NCBI RefSeq assembly: GCF_900547735.1
Contig: NZ_URHZ01000055.1
Span: 1 to 39,086, forward strand
Reading direction: 5' to 3'
Source of the DNA: an uncultured Clostridium sp.
Lineage (GTDB): Bacteria > Bacillota > Clostridia > Lachnospirales > Lachnospiraceae
Length of the DNA stretch: 39,086 bases
In this document: one piece after another, positions 1-8,283 of the stretch
Layout: the number at the start of each line of letters is the position of its first letter
Numbering within the stretch: position 1 is the stretch's first letter
Position numbers and translations under genes: made by a program
Notes under the pieces: model-generated
Seen by the model: only the letters and a program-made list of their open reading frames with translations
Told to the model about the DNA's origin: nothing
The model's database searches: none

Positions 1-165
1 CGGCGGATTCCAAGGTCCCCTTCGGAAAGTTTTCTCCTTCCTTCCCCGGGCAGATCATCGACGGGACTGAAGACTCAGCGAAGGGTGTTGCCCCGTCCGT
101 CATCTTCAGGGGCTGATTGTCTCTTTCGTCAAGTGCGGTGGGAGGTATTGTCGCAGCCACTACAT
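1..165 (+). repeat. Dispersed long palindromic repeat, copy A (partial)
   Basis: This is the 3' half of a repeat family seen three times in the window. It carries the family marks GGGACTGAAGAC (63-74) and GGAGGTATTGTCGC followed by GCCACTAC (141-163). The spacing between them is about 100 nt, the same as in copy B. Upstream bases (about 8-60) resemble the inner arm of copy B but are diverged. The copy is cut by the window edge. It faces copy B tail to tail. No believable coding region is present. Confidence 0.7.
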
Positions 166-300
166 AATTGCAATACTTTTACGTGCTGACGGTTTCTCTT
201 GATGATTCTAATGATGTATTTAGAGAGAAATAAATATTAGAAGAAATACTATGAAATGACTTTATGAGAAGCGGCTTAACGCGAAACCTCTTAGAACAAA

Positions 301-472
301 ACGACTTAAACGAAATGACTCAAACCGAACCACTTAGAACAAAACTGCTTAAACGAAATGACTCAAACCGAACCACTTAGAGCAATACGACTTAAACGAA
401 ATGACTCAAACCGAACCACTTAGAGCAAAACGGCTTAAATAAAATATCTTTAATCGAAACATTTAGAGCAAA
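301..472. repeat. 43-bp tandem repeat array (four units)
   Basis: Four consecutive 43-nt units start at 301, 344, 387 and 430. The first three are nearly identical, and the fourth and the flanks (about 245-300 and 473-540) are degenerate. Each unit has an internal period of about 14 nt, with GACTTAAACGAAAT, GACTCAAACCGAAC and ACTTAGAACAAAA as variants of one core. The array is AT-rich, lies between two inverted dispersed repeats and has no plausible gene. The rest of 166-577 holds only degenerate extensions of the array. It is not a CRISPR because there are no unique spacers. Confidence 0.85.
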
Positions 473-587
473 ACGGCTCAATCGAAATATATCAAACCAA
501 AACAACATAGAATGAAACAGCATAAGCCAAAACAATCCCCTAAATCCCATACCAAACAGGAGGCATTCTCCAGCCCCTCAAAACAAC

Positions 588-945
588 GTAGTGGCCGCGA
601 CAATACCTCCCCTTTTGAAGAAACAGAACAATTCAGCGGCCGCAGGCCGGGTTACGGGATGGCGAAAAAACTTCGCGTCTTCAGTCCCGGACATAACCTT
701 CCCGTGGGAAATCCGGGAGAAAAAAATTCCGCAGGGAACCTGGGAGTTCATCAGTACTTGCCGAGGTCTTTTCGAGGCTAGTACTGTTATGTACTCCAAA
801 GAGCGCAAGCGTTTCCCGCAGGAACTTTTTCTGCCCGGATTCCCCACCCGCGACAACCTACAAACCGGGACTGAAGACTCACAACCTCCCTCTCACCATC
901 CCGAACCCCGACCGTCCCGGCGGCGTTCTCATTCCTCAATCCCCT
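588..945 (-). repeat. Dispersed long palindromic repeat, copy B (full length)
   Basis: This is the most complete copy, about 358 bp, read on the minus strand from 945 to 588. The 5' block around 890-930 (GAACGCCGCCGGGACGGTCG and onward on the minus strand) is nearly identical to 38980-39010. A large palindrome follows, and the copy ends with GGAGGTATTGTCGC and GCCACTAC (610-588). The head of the repeat overlaps the stop codon and last codons of the membrane-protein gene at 936. Open reading frames through it differ in frame and look spurious. It could be a MITE-like element or a structured RNA; the sequence does not decide. Confidence 0.8.
677..878. other. Large imperfect palindrome in copy B
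   Basis: The outer arms are perfect: GTCTTCAGTCCCGG (677-690) pairs with CCGGGACTGAAGAC (865-878). Inside, the segment around 710-738 (AATCCGGGAGAAAAA, TTCCGCAGGGA) is an imperfect complement of 811-842 (TCCCGCAGGAACTTTTTCTG, CCCGGATT). The centre carries a further hairpin, CAGTACT...AGTACTG (752-786). The whole 202-nt stretch could fold into one long rod with a branched tip, as RNA or as a cruciform. Confidence 0.75.
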
Positions 946-2066
946 CCCCCTTTTCTAAACTCACTAACCTCCCGAATCAACATCTTCATATTCTCAATCA
1001 TCGAGTCAAATGCCCCGTATTTATAGAAGTTTATAAACACAAGCCCAATCGGCACCGCCAGGATCATTCCGGCTATTCCGCTCAGCTTGAATCCCATATA
1101 CAGGAGGAAGAGCGTAAGAAGCGGCGGCAGTCCCATGGAGTCTCCGACTATCTTCGGCTGGATAATCTGGCGGACTACCTGGGTTGTGATGTAAATCAGA
1201 ATCAGGCCCACGGCATAAGGGTACTCCGCAGAAAACAGCTTCACAACAGCCCAGGGGATCAGGACGGTTCCCGTTCCGAAGATCGGAAGGAAGTCCAAAA
1301 TGGCGATAAAAATCGCCAGCAGCAGACTATATTTGACTCCCAGTATCAAAAGCCCGGCCGCGAGGATGGCGGCCACCACGAACATGATTCGAAACTGCGC
1401 CAGGAAGTAGCCGCCGATCAGGCCTCTGGCGTCTTTTTTCAGATAGTCCGCATAGCGGAATACAAACGGCGGAAGCACCGCTCTCAGGACGCGGAGAATC
1501 TTCTCACGCTCCGCCAGAAACAGGTAGGATGCCAGAATCATGATAACCGTATTTACCATGACATTTGGAATCCTTTTCGCCACATTTCCCGCAATCTCCA
1601 CCGTTGGGGCGGCGGCTTTGGAAAACAGTGCGCCGATGGTTCCTCCCAGGTTGTTGGAGATTTCCAGGAGTGGTTTCTGGAGACTGTCCGGCAGATAGGT
1701 GAGCAGCTTCTGGCTGTTCTGAATCGCATTCGATATTTCACTGAGCGCGTTGTCATAGAGCATCGGCAGATCTCCGACAAAGCCGGCTAACTCCGAGTAA
1801 ATCCAGGTAATGGCCAGATAGAGAAGACCGATTACCAGGACAAGCACGCCCACGATGATTACCATGGAACCATGGCGCCGCACCAGCTTTAAGTGACGTT
1901 CCAGAAACCTCACCAGCGGATTGGCAATCATTGCGATAATCCAGCCGATTACAAAGGGCATAAAGAAGCTCAGCAGCTTTGGTCCCAGAAAGCATACAAG
2001 GCAAAGTCCTGCCAGAGGAATTACAATATTTAAAATCATCCTGAGATATTTTTTTACATCCTCCAA
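936..2066 (-). CDS. AI-2E/YtvI family integral membrane protein
   Basis: A 376-residue polytopic membrane protein of the AI-2E transporter superfamily (Pfam PF01594). The best-known clostridial and bacilli relatives are YtvI-like sporulation membrane proteins; the substrate is unknown. Two hydrophobic helices lie near the N-terminus (about 10-52), another at about 66-88, then a central soluble stretch, then the diagnostic C-terminal run with QPKIVGDSMGLPPLLTLF and GIAGMILAVPIGLVF. The start is TTG at 2066, preceded by GGGAGG about ten bases upstream. It is the last gene after the aminotransferase and polymerase genes, 34 bp behind the former. The 3' end runs into the dispersed repeat. Family call is firm; transport of AI-2 should not be assumed. 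Confidence 0.85.
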   Translation of the reverse strand: MEDVKKYLRMILNIVIPLAGLCLVCFLGPKLLSFFMPFVIGWIIAMIANPLVRFLERHLKLVRRHGSMVIIVGVLVLVIGLLYLAITWIYSELAGFVGDLPMLYDNALSEISNAIQNSQKLLTYLPDSLQKPLLEISNNLGGTIGALFSKAAAPTVEIAGNVAKRIPNVMVNTVIMILASYLFLAEREKILRVLRAVLPPFVFRYADYLKKDARGLIGGYFLAQFRIMFVVAAILAAGLLILGVKYSLLLAIFIAILDFLPIFGTGTVLIPWAVVKLFSAEYPYAVGLILIYITTQVVRQIIQPKIVGDSMGLPPLLTLFLLYMGFKLSGIAGMILAVPIGLVFINFYKYGAFDSMIENMKMLIREVSEFRKGGGD

Positions 2067-2082
2067 CGCACAACACCTCCCG

Positions 2083-2102
2083 AAGCCGGCATTCTCCGGC
2101 TT
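2083..2102 (-). other. Short intercistronic hairpin
   Basis: A perfect 7-bp stem (AAGCCGG / CCGGCTT, 6-nt loop) sits exactly at the stop codon of the aminotransferase gene, between it and the next gene. There is no U-run, so it is more likely an mRNA processing or stability element than a full terminator. Confidence 0.4.
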
Positions 2103-3291
2103 AAATTAAATGGTAATGCTCCGCGATCTTTTTAAATGCCGCCATGGAGCGTTCAATTCTTTCATAAGCAACACAGTAGGCGATTCTCACATAGCCCGGG
2201 CAGGCAAAAGAGCTTCCCGGAACCACAAGCACATTAAACTGCTTCGCCGTCTCACAGAATTCTTTTTCATCCTCCACCGGTGATTTCACAAAGAGGTAAA
2301 AGGCCCCCTCCGGTTTGATGCATTCAAATCCGTATTCCTTCAGCCCGTTGTACAACAGGTTTCTGTTCCTGTCGTAGGCAGCCACATCCACCTCTGCATC
2401 CACGCAGCGTTTGATGACTCTCTGCATCAGGGAAGGCGCATTGACGCAGCCCAGGACCCGGTTGGCTATCGTAGCGGCCTGAATCACGTTCTTACTGTCC
2501 TCCATCTCGTCCGGGATGACCAGATAGCCGATACGCTCTCCCGGCAGGGACAGGGATTTGCTGTAGGAGTAGCAGACCACGGTATTGTGGTAATAGTTTG
2601 TCACCCAGGGTACCACGGCTCCGTCATAAGCCAGCTCCCTGTACGGTTCATCCGAGATCAGGACGATGGAAATTCCCAGCTCCTTCTCCTTCTTTTCCAG
2701 TACCGAGGCAATGTTTTTAAGCGTTTCATCGGAATAAATCACGCCGGTGGGATTGTTGGGGGTATTGATAATAACGGCTTTCGTCCTGCCGTTAATCATT
2801 TCCTCAAGTTTCTTTAAATCAGGCTGGAAATCGGCCGTATTCGGGGGAACCACCACCAGCTCTCCGTCGTAGTTGCGCACATAGGAGCCGTACTCCACAA
2901 AATACGGGGCAAATGTGATGACCTGGTCGCCGGGATCCAGGACGGTCTTTAAAATCACGTTAAGACCGCTGGCCGCCCCCACCGTCATCAGGATATTCGC
3001 CACTCCAAACGACGTGTGAAACCGTCTGTTCAGGGAATCCGCTATCGTCCCGCGGACGTCTTCATATCCGGCGTTTGACATGTAACCGTGGATAAAAAGA
3101 GAATCTTCCTCTTTTATTATATCCGCAATTGCCTGATTTACTTCGGCGGGCGCCGGTACACTGGGATTTCCCAGGCTGAAATCAAATACATTTTCGGCTC
3201 CGTGGATGGCGGCAAGTTTTTTTCCTTCTTCAAACATCATTCTGATTGCAGAGTTGTTCTGCATAAGCGGTATCATTTTCTTTGAAATCAT
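2101..3291 (-). CDS. PLP-dependent class I/II aminotransferase
   Basis: A 396-residue fold-type I aminotransferase (Pfam PF00155, aspartate/aromatic aminotransferase branch), cytoplasmic. It transfers an amino group between an amino acid and a 2-oxoacid using pyridoxal phosphate. Visible landmarks are NTPNNPTG (177-184, cofactor contacts), SDEPYREL (213-220, the Asp and Tyr that hold the ring), SYSKSLSLPGERIGY (242-256, with Schiff-base Lys245) and a C-terminal YVRIAYC with the carboxylate-binding Arg. Length is normal. The ATG at 3291 has an AAAGGGG site upstream. It lies 28 bp after the Wzy-like gene and is probably co-transcribed. The amino acid used cannot be told from sequence alone. Confidence 0.9.
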   Translation of the reverse strand: MISKKMIPLMQNNSAIRMMFEEGKKLAAIHGAENVFDFSLGNPSVPAPAEVNQAIADIIKEEDSLFIHGYMSNAGYEDVRGTIADSLNRRFHTSFGVANILMTVGAASGLNVILKTVLDPGDQVITFAPYFVEYGSYVRNYDGELVVVPPNTADFQPDLKKLEEMINGRTKAVIINTPNNPTGVIYSDETLKNIASVLEKKEKELGISIVLISDEPYRELAYDGAVVPWVTNYYHNTVVCYSYSKSLSLPGERIGYLVIPDEMEDSKNVIQAATIANRVLGCVNAPSLMQRVIKRCVDAEVDVAAYDRNRNLLYNGLKEYGFECIKPEGAFYLFVKSPVEDEKEFCETAKQFNVLVVPGSSFACPGYVRIAYCVAYERIERSMAAFKKIAEHYHLI

Positions 3292-3319
3292 CTCTCATAT
3301 CCCCTTTGCTTCGTGGTAA

Positions 3320-4606
3320 TCAGATAGTTCCCCAGCGCCTGGACGTCGCAAATGCGATCGCCCCCGTGGCCGCCAGATAAAACCAGGTTGTCGGGTTGCT
3401 GTACCAGGTGGTGAAAAAAGACAGCATCATGTAAATTGCGATCTGGGAATAGAACAGATACGTAATCGGATTGCGCACCTTTTTCATCTTCTGCATCAAA
3501 TAGAAAGCCAGTCCCCCGAGAATGCAGGAAAGACCGAGCACTCCAATGATTCCGAAATCATAGTAGGCGTCATAAAATATGGTCAGGGTGGTCAGTTCCT
3601 CCCGGTTGACAAAATATGGGAAATTCGTCAGCGCGGGGAATTTGAATTTAAGCCCGGTTAAAGTCCACAGCGGAGCCAGCATCTTGAGGCCCCAGGAATG
3701 ACTGCCGAGTCCCTCCACCAGACAGTTGAAATTGTCATAGTTGTTTGCCACATACATATAGGGCTGGGTAATAAAAATCGGCATACTTTCATTCTTCATC
3801 TCAAAGACCGCATTCAGATAGGACACGTCATGGCTCCTCGCGACGGTCAGCAGCAGGTAGAGCGGCACCAGGGCCGCCGTTGCAAAGACCGCATAGAGAA
3901 GGTTCAGCCTTCCGTCCATCTGTATGTAGGTAAGAACGGCCAGAATCACCGCGAATATCAGCTGGAACCTGGAAACGCAGAGGATCGGAACGGCCAGGGA
4001 CAGCAGGCCCATCACCGCCATCATGATGCTTTTTATCCTGTCCCTTCCCCTGTTAATACAAAAGTATATTACGCATATGGACGGCACCAGAACACAAGAT
4101 ACGGTAAAATAGTGGATTCCCGTCAGATGAAAGGCCGAATAGGCATGCGGCACTCCCCTGACAAACAGCGGCACAAAGCCCAAAGCCGCCGCCTCGATCA
4201 GGAAACATCCGAAGGAGACAATCGTCAGGCCGCAGGCGCAGAAGAAAACGGACTGCTCGTAATTGCCGAACCCGTTGTACCGCAGCGGACTCACCCGATC
4301 CACTCCCAGGTAATGCTCCAGGAACAGGAATGTGCAGTAAAATCCGGCAAATGCCGCCAGAAAACAGAGCCAGGTCATAGGGGACCAGCTTGCCCCCAGT
4401 CTGCTCAGCTTCAAACAAGCCAGACCCTGCCCTCCCACCCAGGAGAGTGCAAAAAGCCCCCGCAGATTCAGCATATTTTCTGTTTTTCTGTAATCCTCCA
4501 TATAGAGATACACGGCTGCCCCTATCAGTCCGGCCCCGGACAGATAGGGATGGCCGCTTAATGAAAACAGCCATGCGGCCGCATAACACAATAGGTAAAC
4601 TGTCAT
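3320..4606 (-). CDS. Wzy/O-antigen polymerase-like membrane protein
   Basis: A roughly 428-residue, very hydrophobic protein with about eleven or twelve predicted membrane segments and one larger hydrophilic loop in the second half (around NESMPIFITQPYMYVANNYD). This layout fits oligosaccharide repeat-unit polymerases (Wzy/O-antigen polymerase class), which join lipid-linked sugar repeats outside the membrane. I chose the ATG at 4606 (MTVYLLCYA), which has AAAGGATG just upstream. The longer frame back to 4681 would add 25 residues encoded by a repeat hairpin and is unlikely. No glycosyltransferase genes are next to it, so a role in a surface polymer is inferred from family only. Confidence 0.7.
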   Translation of the reverse strand: MTVYLLCYAAAWLFSLSGHPYLSGAGLIGAAVYLYMEDYRKTENMLNLRGLFALSWVGGQGLACLKLSRLGASWSPMTWLCFLAAFAGFYCTFLFLEHYLGVDRVSPLRYNGFGNYEQSVFFCACGLTIVSFGCFLIEAAALGFVPLFVRGVPHAYSAFHLTGIHYFTVSCVLVPSICVIYFCINRGRDRIKSIMMAVMGLLSLAVPILCVSRFQLIFAVILAVLTYIQMDGRLNLLYAVFATAALVPLYLLLTVARSHDVSYLNAVFEMKNESMPIFITQPYMYVANNYDNFNCLVEGLGSHSWGLKMLAPLWTLTGLKFKFPALTNFPYFVNREELTTLTIFYDAYYDFGIIGVLGLSCILGGLAFYLMQKMKKVRNPITYLFYSQIAIYMMLSFFTTWYSNPTTWFYLAATGAIAFATSRRWGTI

Positions 4607-4649
4607 AATTTCATCCTTTACGGTATTTCTGTATTTTTGTAAGGCATCA

Positions 4650-4684
4650 GCAACGAAAAGCACGCTTCGCGATCTTTTCACTGC
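4650..4684. repeat. Small REP-like hairpin, copy 1
   Basis: An inverted repeat with arms GCAACGAAAAG and CTTTTCACTGC around CACGCTTCGCGAT. The same core (CGAAAAG, CACGCTTCGCGA, CTTTTC) recurs at 25075-25115 and, inverted, at 26185-26224. It lies just upstream of the Wzy-like gene and would create a false N-terminal extension of it. Confidence 0.75.
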
Positions 4685-4698
4685 CGCTCAATGCCAAA

Positions 4699-4745
4699 TG
4701 CCGCATAATCATAATTTGTAATGATACAATTATAATTATGCGGCA
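4699..4745. other. AT-rich inverted repeat
   Basis: Arms TGCCGCATAAT (4699-4709) and ATTATGCGGCA (4735-4745) are perfect complements, and ATAATT/AATTAT extends the stem after one mismatch. It lies in the 267-bp gap between ptsI and the Wzy-like gene. No clear U-run follows on either strand. It could be an operator, a cruciform or a weak terminator. Confidence 0.6.
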
Positions 4746-4839
4746 CCTCTTCTCCTCAGTCAGATAAATGTCGCGGTTCACAACTCTGCCATAAACGGCT
4801 GTATTGCAAACAGCAGCATATCAGTTCATTCACGGTCGG

Positions 4840-4867
4840 AAAAAAGGCGGTATCCCGTGTTTCGGCC
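4840..4867 (-). terminator. Possible terminator after ptsI
   Basis: On the minus strand, directly after the ptsI stop, a short GC stem (GGCCG...CCGCC with one mismatch) is followed by TTTTTT. The stem is imperfect, so this is a moderate call, but position and U-run fit the end of the cda-pts operon. Confidence 0.45.
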
Positions 4868-4873
4868 ACTTTC

Positions 4874-6586
4874 TCAACCCCTGACAAATTCTTTCATTAA
4901 CCGTTCAATCTCGGCCGCCGTCACAAGGCTCATGGCCTTATCAGCAACCGCTTTCAGCTCTTCCACGCTGTATTCTGTAATATATTTTCTCGCCTTCAGA
5001 ATGGCCGATGCGCTCATACTGAATTCGTTAAGCCCAAAGGCCAGAAGCAGTGGAATCATCAGCGGATCGCTGGCAGCCTCACCGCACATTCCCACCATGA
5101 TGCCCTCGTTTCGTCCGCACTCGATAATGTGGCGGATGCTCCGCAGGACAGCCGGGTTGAACGTGGAATAAAGGTAAGATACCTTATCGTTGCCGCGGTC
5201 TACCGACATCGTATACTGTGTCAGGTCATTGGTACCGATACTGAAGAAATCAACTTCTTTGGCAAACACATCCGCCATCAGGGATGCTGCCGCCGTCTCG
5301 ACCATGATTCCGACCTGAATCTCTTTGTTATAGGCAATTCCTTTTTCATCCAGTTCTTTCATGATGTCGGTTACAAGCGCTCTTGCCTCCCTGTATTCTT
5401 CAATGCAGGTAACCATAGGCACCATAATCTTGATATTGCCGAAGGCGCTGGCTCTTAAGAGGGCGCGAAGCTGAGGGCGGTAGATGTCGTCTTTTCTGTC
5501 AAGGCAGAAACGGATTGCCCTGTAGCCCAGGAACGGATTCTCATCCTTTTTAAGACCCATGTAAGGGATTTCTTTATCGCCGCCGATATCCAGGGTCCTG
5601 ATAATCACTGGTTTGCCCTTCATGGCCACGGCTGCCTTCTTATACGCCTCAAACTGCTCTTCCTCGGTCGGCATCTCATTCCGGTCCATAAACAGGAATT
5701 CCGTTCTGAAAAGGCCGATGCCTTCGCCGTCATAGGCAAGAACCCGGTCCACATCCTCCGGTTTTCCAATGTTGGCCGCCACTTCCACCGTCACGCCGTC
5801 CTTCGTGGTGCTGGGCATGCCGATATACTTCTTAAGCTCCTCTTTTTCCTGTAAATAAACACTTCTCTTCTGTTCGTACTCCGCACGCAGGGAACTGTCG
5901 GGATTCACAAAAATCTCCCCCGTCTCGCCGTCCAGGATCAGTTCGTCTCCGTCCTTCACCTCGCTGAGGATTCCCGCTGCCGCCACAACGGCCGGAATTT
6001 CCAGCGCTCTGGACAGGATAGCCGAGTGGGAGGTGCGTCCTCCGAGCTCCGTAACAATACCGGTCACATTGGCAGGATTGATTCCTGCGGTCACGGACGG
6101 GGTAAGGTCCTGCGCCATCAGGATTGTCCCGGCCGGAAGGAGGGATACGTCCACCGACTGGACTCCCAGAAGCAGCTTCTGCATTCTTGTCTTAATGTCT
6201 CTCATATCCGCAGCTCTCTGCTGCATCAGTTCATCATCCATGGAAGCAAACATATCCGCATACATATTGCAGACTGTCTCCACCGCAAATTCGCTGCAGA
6301 CCTTGTCGTTCTCAATCTGGTTCTCGATTTCGCCCGTCAGCATCGGATCCTGTAAAAGCATTAAATGACCGTTTAAAATCTCAGCTTCTTTTTCACCGAT
6401 TCTGGATGCCATGTCCTCTGCCAGGACGCTCACATCCGCGATGCTCTGTTCTACCGCCTTTTTAAAACGTAATTTCTCTGCTTCTGCATCTTCTATCACG
6501 GTATTCTCGATCACAAGCTGCTCTTCTTTCAGAATGACAGCCCTGCCAATGCCGATACCGGCCGATGCGCCTGTTCCTCTTGCCAT
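4874..6586 (-). CDS. ptsI: PTS enzyme I (phosphoenolpyruvate-protein phosphotransferase)
   Basis: A 570-residue cytoplasmic enzyme that takes the phosphoryl group from phosphoenolpyruvate and passes it to HPr, the first step of sugar uptake by the phosphotransferase system. Domains in order: N-terminal HPr-binding helical region, the swivelling phosphohistidine domain with GGRTSHSAILSR (phosphorylated His187), and the C-terminal PEP-binding barrel with FSIGTNDLTQYTM and the catalytic Cys in GMCGEAASDP. Length matches the family. It starts 27 bp after ptsH and is last in the run cdaA-cdaR-ptsH-ptsI. No sugar-specific EII genes lie nearby, so it is the general component. Confidence 0.97.
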   Translation of the reverse strand: MARGTGASAGIGIGRAVILKEEQLVIENTVIEDAEAEKLRFKKAVEQSIADVSVLAEDMASRIGEKEAEILNGHLMLLQDPMLTGEIENQIENDKVCSEFAVETVCNMYADMFASMDDELMQQRAADMRDIKTRMQKLLLGVQSVDVSLLPAGTILMAQDLTPSVTAGINPANVTGIVTELGGRTSHSAILSRALEIPAVVAAAGILSEVKDGDELILDGETGEIFVNPDSSLRAEYEQKRSVYLQEKEELKKYIGMPSTTKDGVTVEVAANIGKPEDVDRVLAYDGEGIGLFRTEFLFMDRNEMPTEEEQFEAYKKAAVAMKGKPVIIRTLDIGGDKEIPYMGLKKDENPFLGYRAIRFCLDRKDDIYRPQLRALLRASAFGNIKIMVPMVTCIEEYREARALVTDIMKELDEKGIAYNKEIQVGIMVETAAASLMADVFAKEVDFFSIGTNDLTQYTMSVDRGNDKVSYLYSTFNPAVLRSIRHIIECGRNEGIMVGMCGEAASDPLMIPLLLAFGLNEFSMSASAILKARKYITEYSVEELKAVADKAMSLVTAAEIERLMKEFVRG

Positions 6587-6613
6587 TGTGGTTCCTCCTC
6601 TTTCCGGATTATT

Positions 6614-6877
6614 TTACTCGCCGAGGCCATCGTTCACGATCTTTAACATCGCGGACAATGCTTCCTCCTCGTCTTTACCGTCACAGATAAATTCAATTTC
6701 ATCCCCGCATTTGATGCAGGCGCCCAGAACGCTCAGCACGCTCTTGGCATTGGATACTGAATTTCTGAAACTGAACATAATGGAGCAGTCAAACTTTCCA
6801 GCTTCATTACAGAAAATCCCGGCCGGCCTCAGATGGAGGCCGATTGGGTTCCTAATTTTTATTTTTGCCTTAACCAT
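6614..6877 (-). CDS. ptsH: HPr phosphocarrier protein
   Basis: An 87-residue HPr. The active-site histidine is His15 in IGLHLRPAG, and the regulatory serine is at the classical position Ser46 in NAKSVLSVLG. It could therefore be a target of HPr kinase and take part in CcpA-type catabolite repression as well as carry phosphate from EI to sugar-specific EII proteins. The stretch after Ser46 (VLSVLGACIKCG) departs from the common MGVMSLG pattern. It lies 17 bp behind cdaR and 27 bp ahead of ptsI. Confidence 0.95.
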   Translation of the reverse strand: MVKAKIKIRNPIGLHLRPAGIFCNEAGKFDCSIMFSFRNSVSNAKSVLSVLGACIKCGDEIEFICDGKDEEEALSAMLKIVNDGLGE

Positions 6878-6894
6878 GACAAAATAACCCCTCT

Positions 6895-8283
6895 TTACTG
6901 TTCTTCCGACTTACTTTCAGCAGGTTTTGTTTCAGCCGCGCTGCTTTCTGCTGATTTTGTCTCATTTGATTTTGTTTCATTTGGTTTCGATTCGCCCGCT
7001 TTTGTCTCGGCCGCAGTTCCTGAAACCTCATCGGCCGGCGACTTCTCGGCAATCGTGATTGACATTTCAGGATAAGCAATTACTTCAAACGCATCATCCA
7101 ACTGAAGCGCTGCCCTGACATTGTGGGTTCCCACTCCCAGCCCCGTCACATCGGCATGAATGTTCATCTTTACCGTGGAAAGGCTGTCCAGATCCTCTTT
7201 GAGTCCGCGCACTTTAATCTCCGCTTTCTCATCGTCAAATGTGTAGGAGTAGCCGTCCGACTTACCGTTCATCGGTATGTCCTTCGTATCTACCGTAAAC
7301 GTCTTCTCTCTCAGAGGCTCTACTTTGAGCGTTACTTTAATCACCGTATCACTCATACCGGCTATCGTGACATTCGGCTCCAGGAAATCTTTCAAATCGA
7401 TCTCGCAGATCTTGTCCGTCGTGGCGCCGTCGATATTGAGAAGCGGATCCTGAACCGTAATCGTGCTCATACCCGCCAGATCCGACTTAAGTCCTGCCAC
7501 TTCCACATTCTTGACGCTTGTCTCAACGCCTGTGTACTTATATCCCTGGGCAACTTCACCCGTGACTACAAAGTCGAGCGGTACCGTCTTGGTCTTAAGA
7601 ACCTGCATCGTATAGCTGATGTCTCCGCCCAGTACCTTCACGCTGTCACCAAGCTGTTCCATCAGGCTGTTTCCGTTGGCATCAAAGAATACAGGAGTTT
7701 CCGTTCCGGAAATATCACTGCTGACGCCGTCAATATTAAACTCAATTCCGACTCCGTTGATCTGTCCAATCAGTGAAACCGGTCCCTTAATGCTCACATG
7801 ATCCGGAGACATCGTGATCTCACCCGGCTGGTATCCGTCGGCCAGATTGCCGTACGGCAGCGCTTTTAACGGGAAATCCTTGGTCTGCAGCGCTTCCGTC
7901 TGTATCTTGATAACCTCCGGCGATTTTACCGTCGGCGTCGTCTCAAACAGTTCATTGTTGTTCACAACCTCAACCTTGATCGGGATCGCCCCCGTCACGT
8001 CATACATCTCGGCAAGATCCGCATATGCCCTGAAATCACTGGTCTTTATCTTATACTTATCCTTGGTTCTGATGCGGTAGGTAATAACCGCCGTCTTCTT
8101 TCCTACTATGTCGTAGGTCAGATCCGCTTTTTCCAGAACCTGTTCGTTAATCGGTTCCACCGGAACCTCTTTTGTATCTGTAGTCACCGGATTGGCCACA
8201 TTCACAACAGCCAGCCATACAAAAAATGCACAGAGCAGGGAAATCAGCTTCAGTCCGGAATTTTTAGTCAGCTTTTCTTTCAT
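6895..8283 (-). CDS. cdaR: YbbR-domain protein CdaR, regulator of the diadenylate cyclase
   Basis: About 462 residues: a short basic N-terminus, one membrane anchor (LKLISLLCAFFVWLAVVNVA), then several YbbR-type beta domains outside the membrane, and a low-complexity Glu/Thr/Lys/Ser tail with repeated ETK motifs. YbbR proteins bind CdaA and modulate c-di-AMP synthesis. I prefer the ATG at 8283 (MKEKLTKNSG), with GGGAAGGCGG upstream; an earlier in-frame start at 8334 lies deep inside cdaA. The two genes then overlap by 20 bp, which implies translational coupling. In many Firmicutes glmM follows cdaR; here ptsH does. Confidence 0.9.
   Translation of the reverse strand: MKEKLTKNSGLKLISLLCAFFVWLAVVNVANPVTTDTKEVPVEPINEQVLEKADLTYDIVGKKTAVITYRIRTKDKYKIKTSDFRAYADLAEMYDVTGAIPIKVEVVNNNELFETTPTVKSPEVIKIQTEALQTKDFPLKALPYGNLADGYQPGEITMSPDHVSIKGPVSLIGQINGVGIEFNIDGVSSDISGTETPVFFDANGNSLMEQLGDSVKVLGGDISYTMQVLKTKTVPLDFVVTGEVAQGYKYTGVETSVKNVEVAGLKSDLAGMSTITVQDPLLNIDGATTDKICEIDLKDFLEPNVTIAGMSDTVIKVTLKVEPLREKTFTVDTKDIPMNGKSDGYSYTFDDEKAEIKVRGLKEDLDSLSTVKMNIHADVTGLGVGTHNVRAALQLDDAFEVIAYPEMSITIAEKSPADEVSGTAAETKAGESKPNETKSNETKSAESSAAETKPAESKSEEQ

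Noticed and set aside
301..472. CRISPR array
   Set aside because: The 43-bp units are contiguous with no spacers, and there are no cas genes.
578..856. Minus-strand 92-codon frame in copy B
   Set aside because: It is a translation of the palindromic repeat itself; the frame is not preserved in copies A and C and there is no ribosome site.
591..1790. Long plus-strand open frame of 399 codons
   Set aside because: It crosses the repeat and runs antisense to the YtvI-like gene; its composition is basic and low-complexity, and the minus-strand protein has clear family motifs.
3698..4561. 287-codon plus-strand frame
   Set aside because: Antisense to the Wzy-like gene; its product is rich in His, Gln and Arg, typical of a shadow of a membrane-protein gene.
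4607..4681. N-terminal extension of the Wzy-like protein
   Set aside because: It would be encoded by the REP-like hairpin; a better start with a ribosome site lies at 4606.
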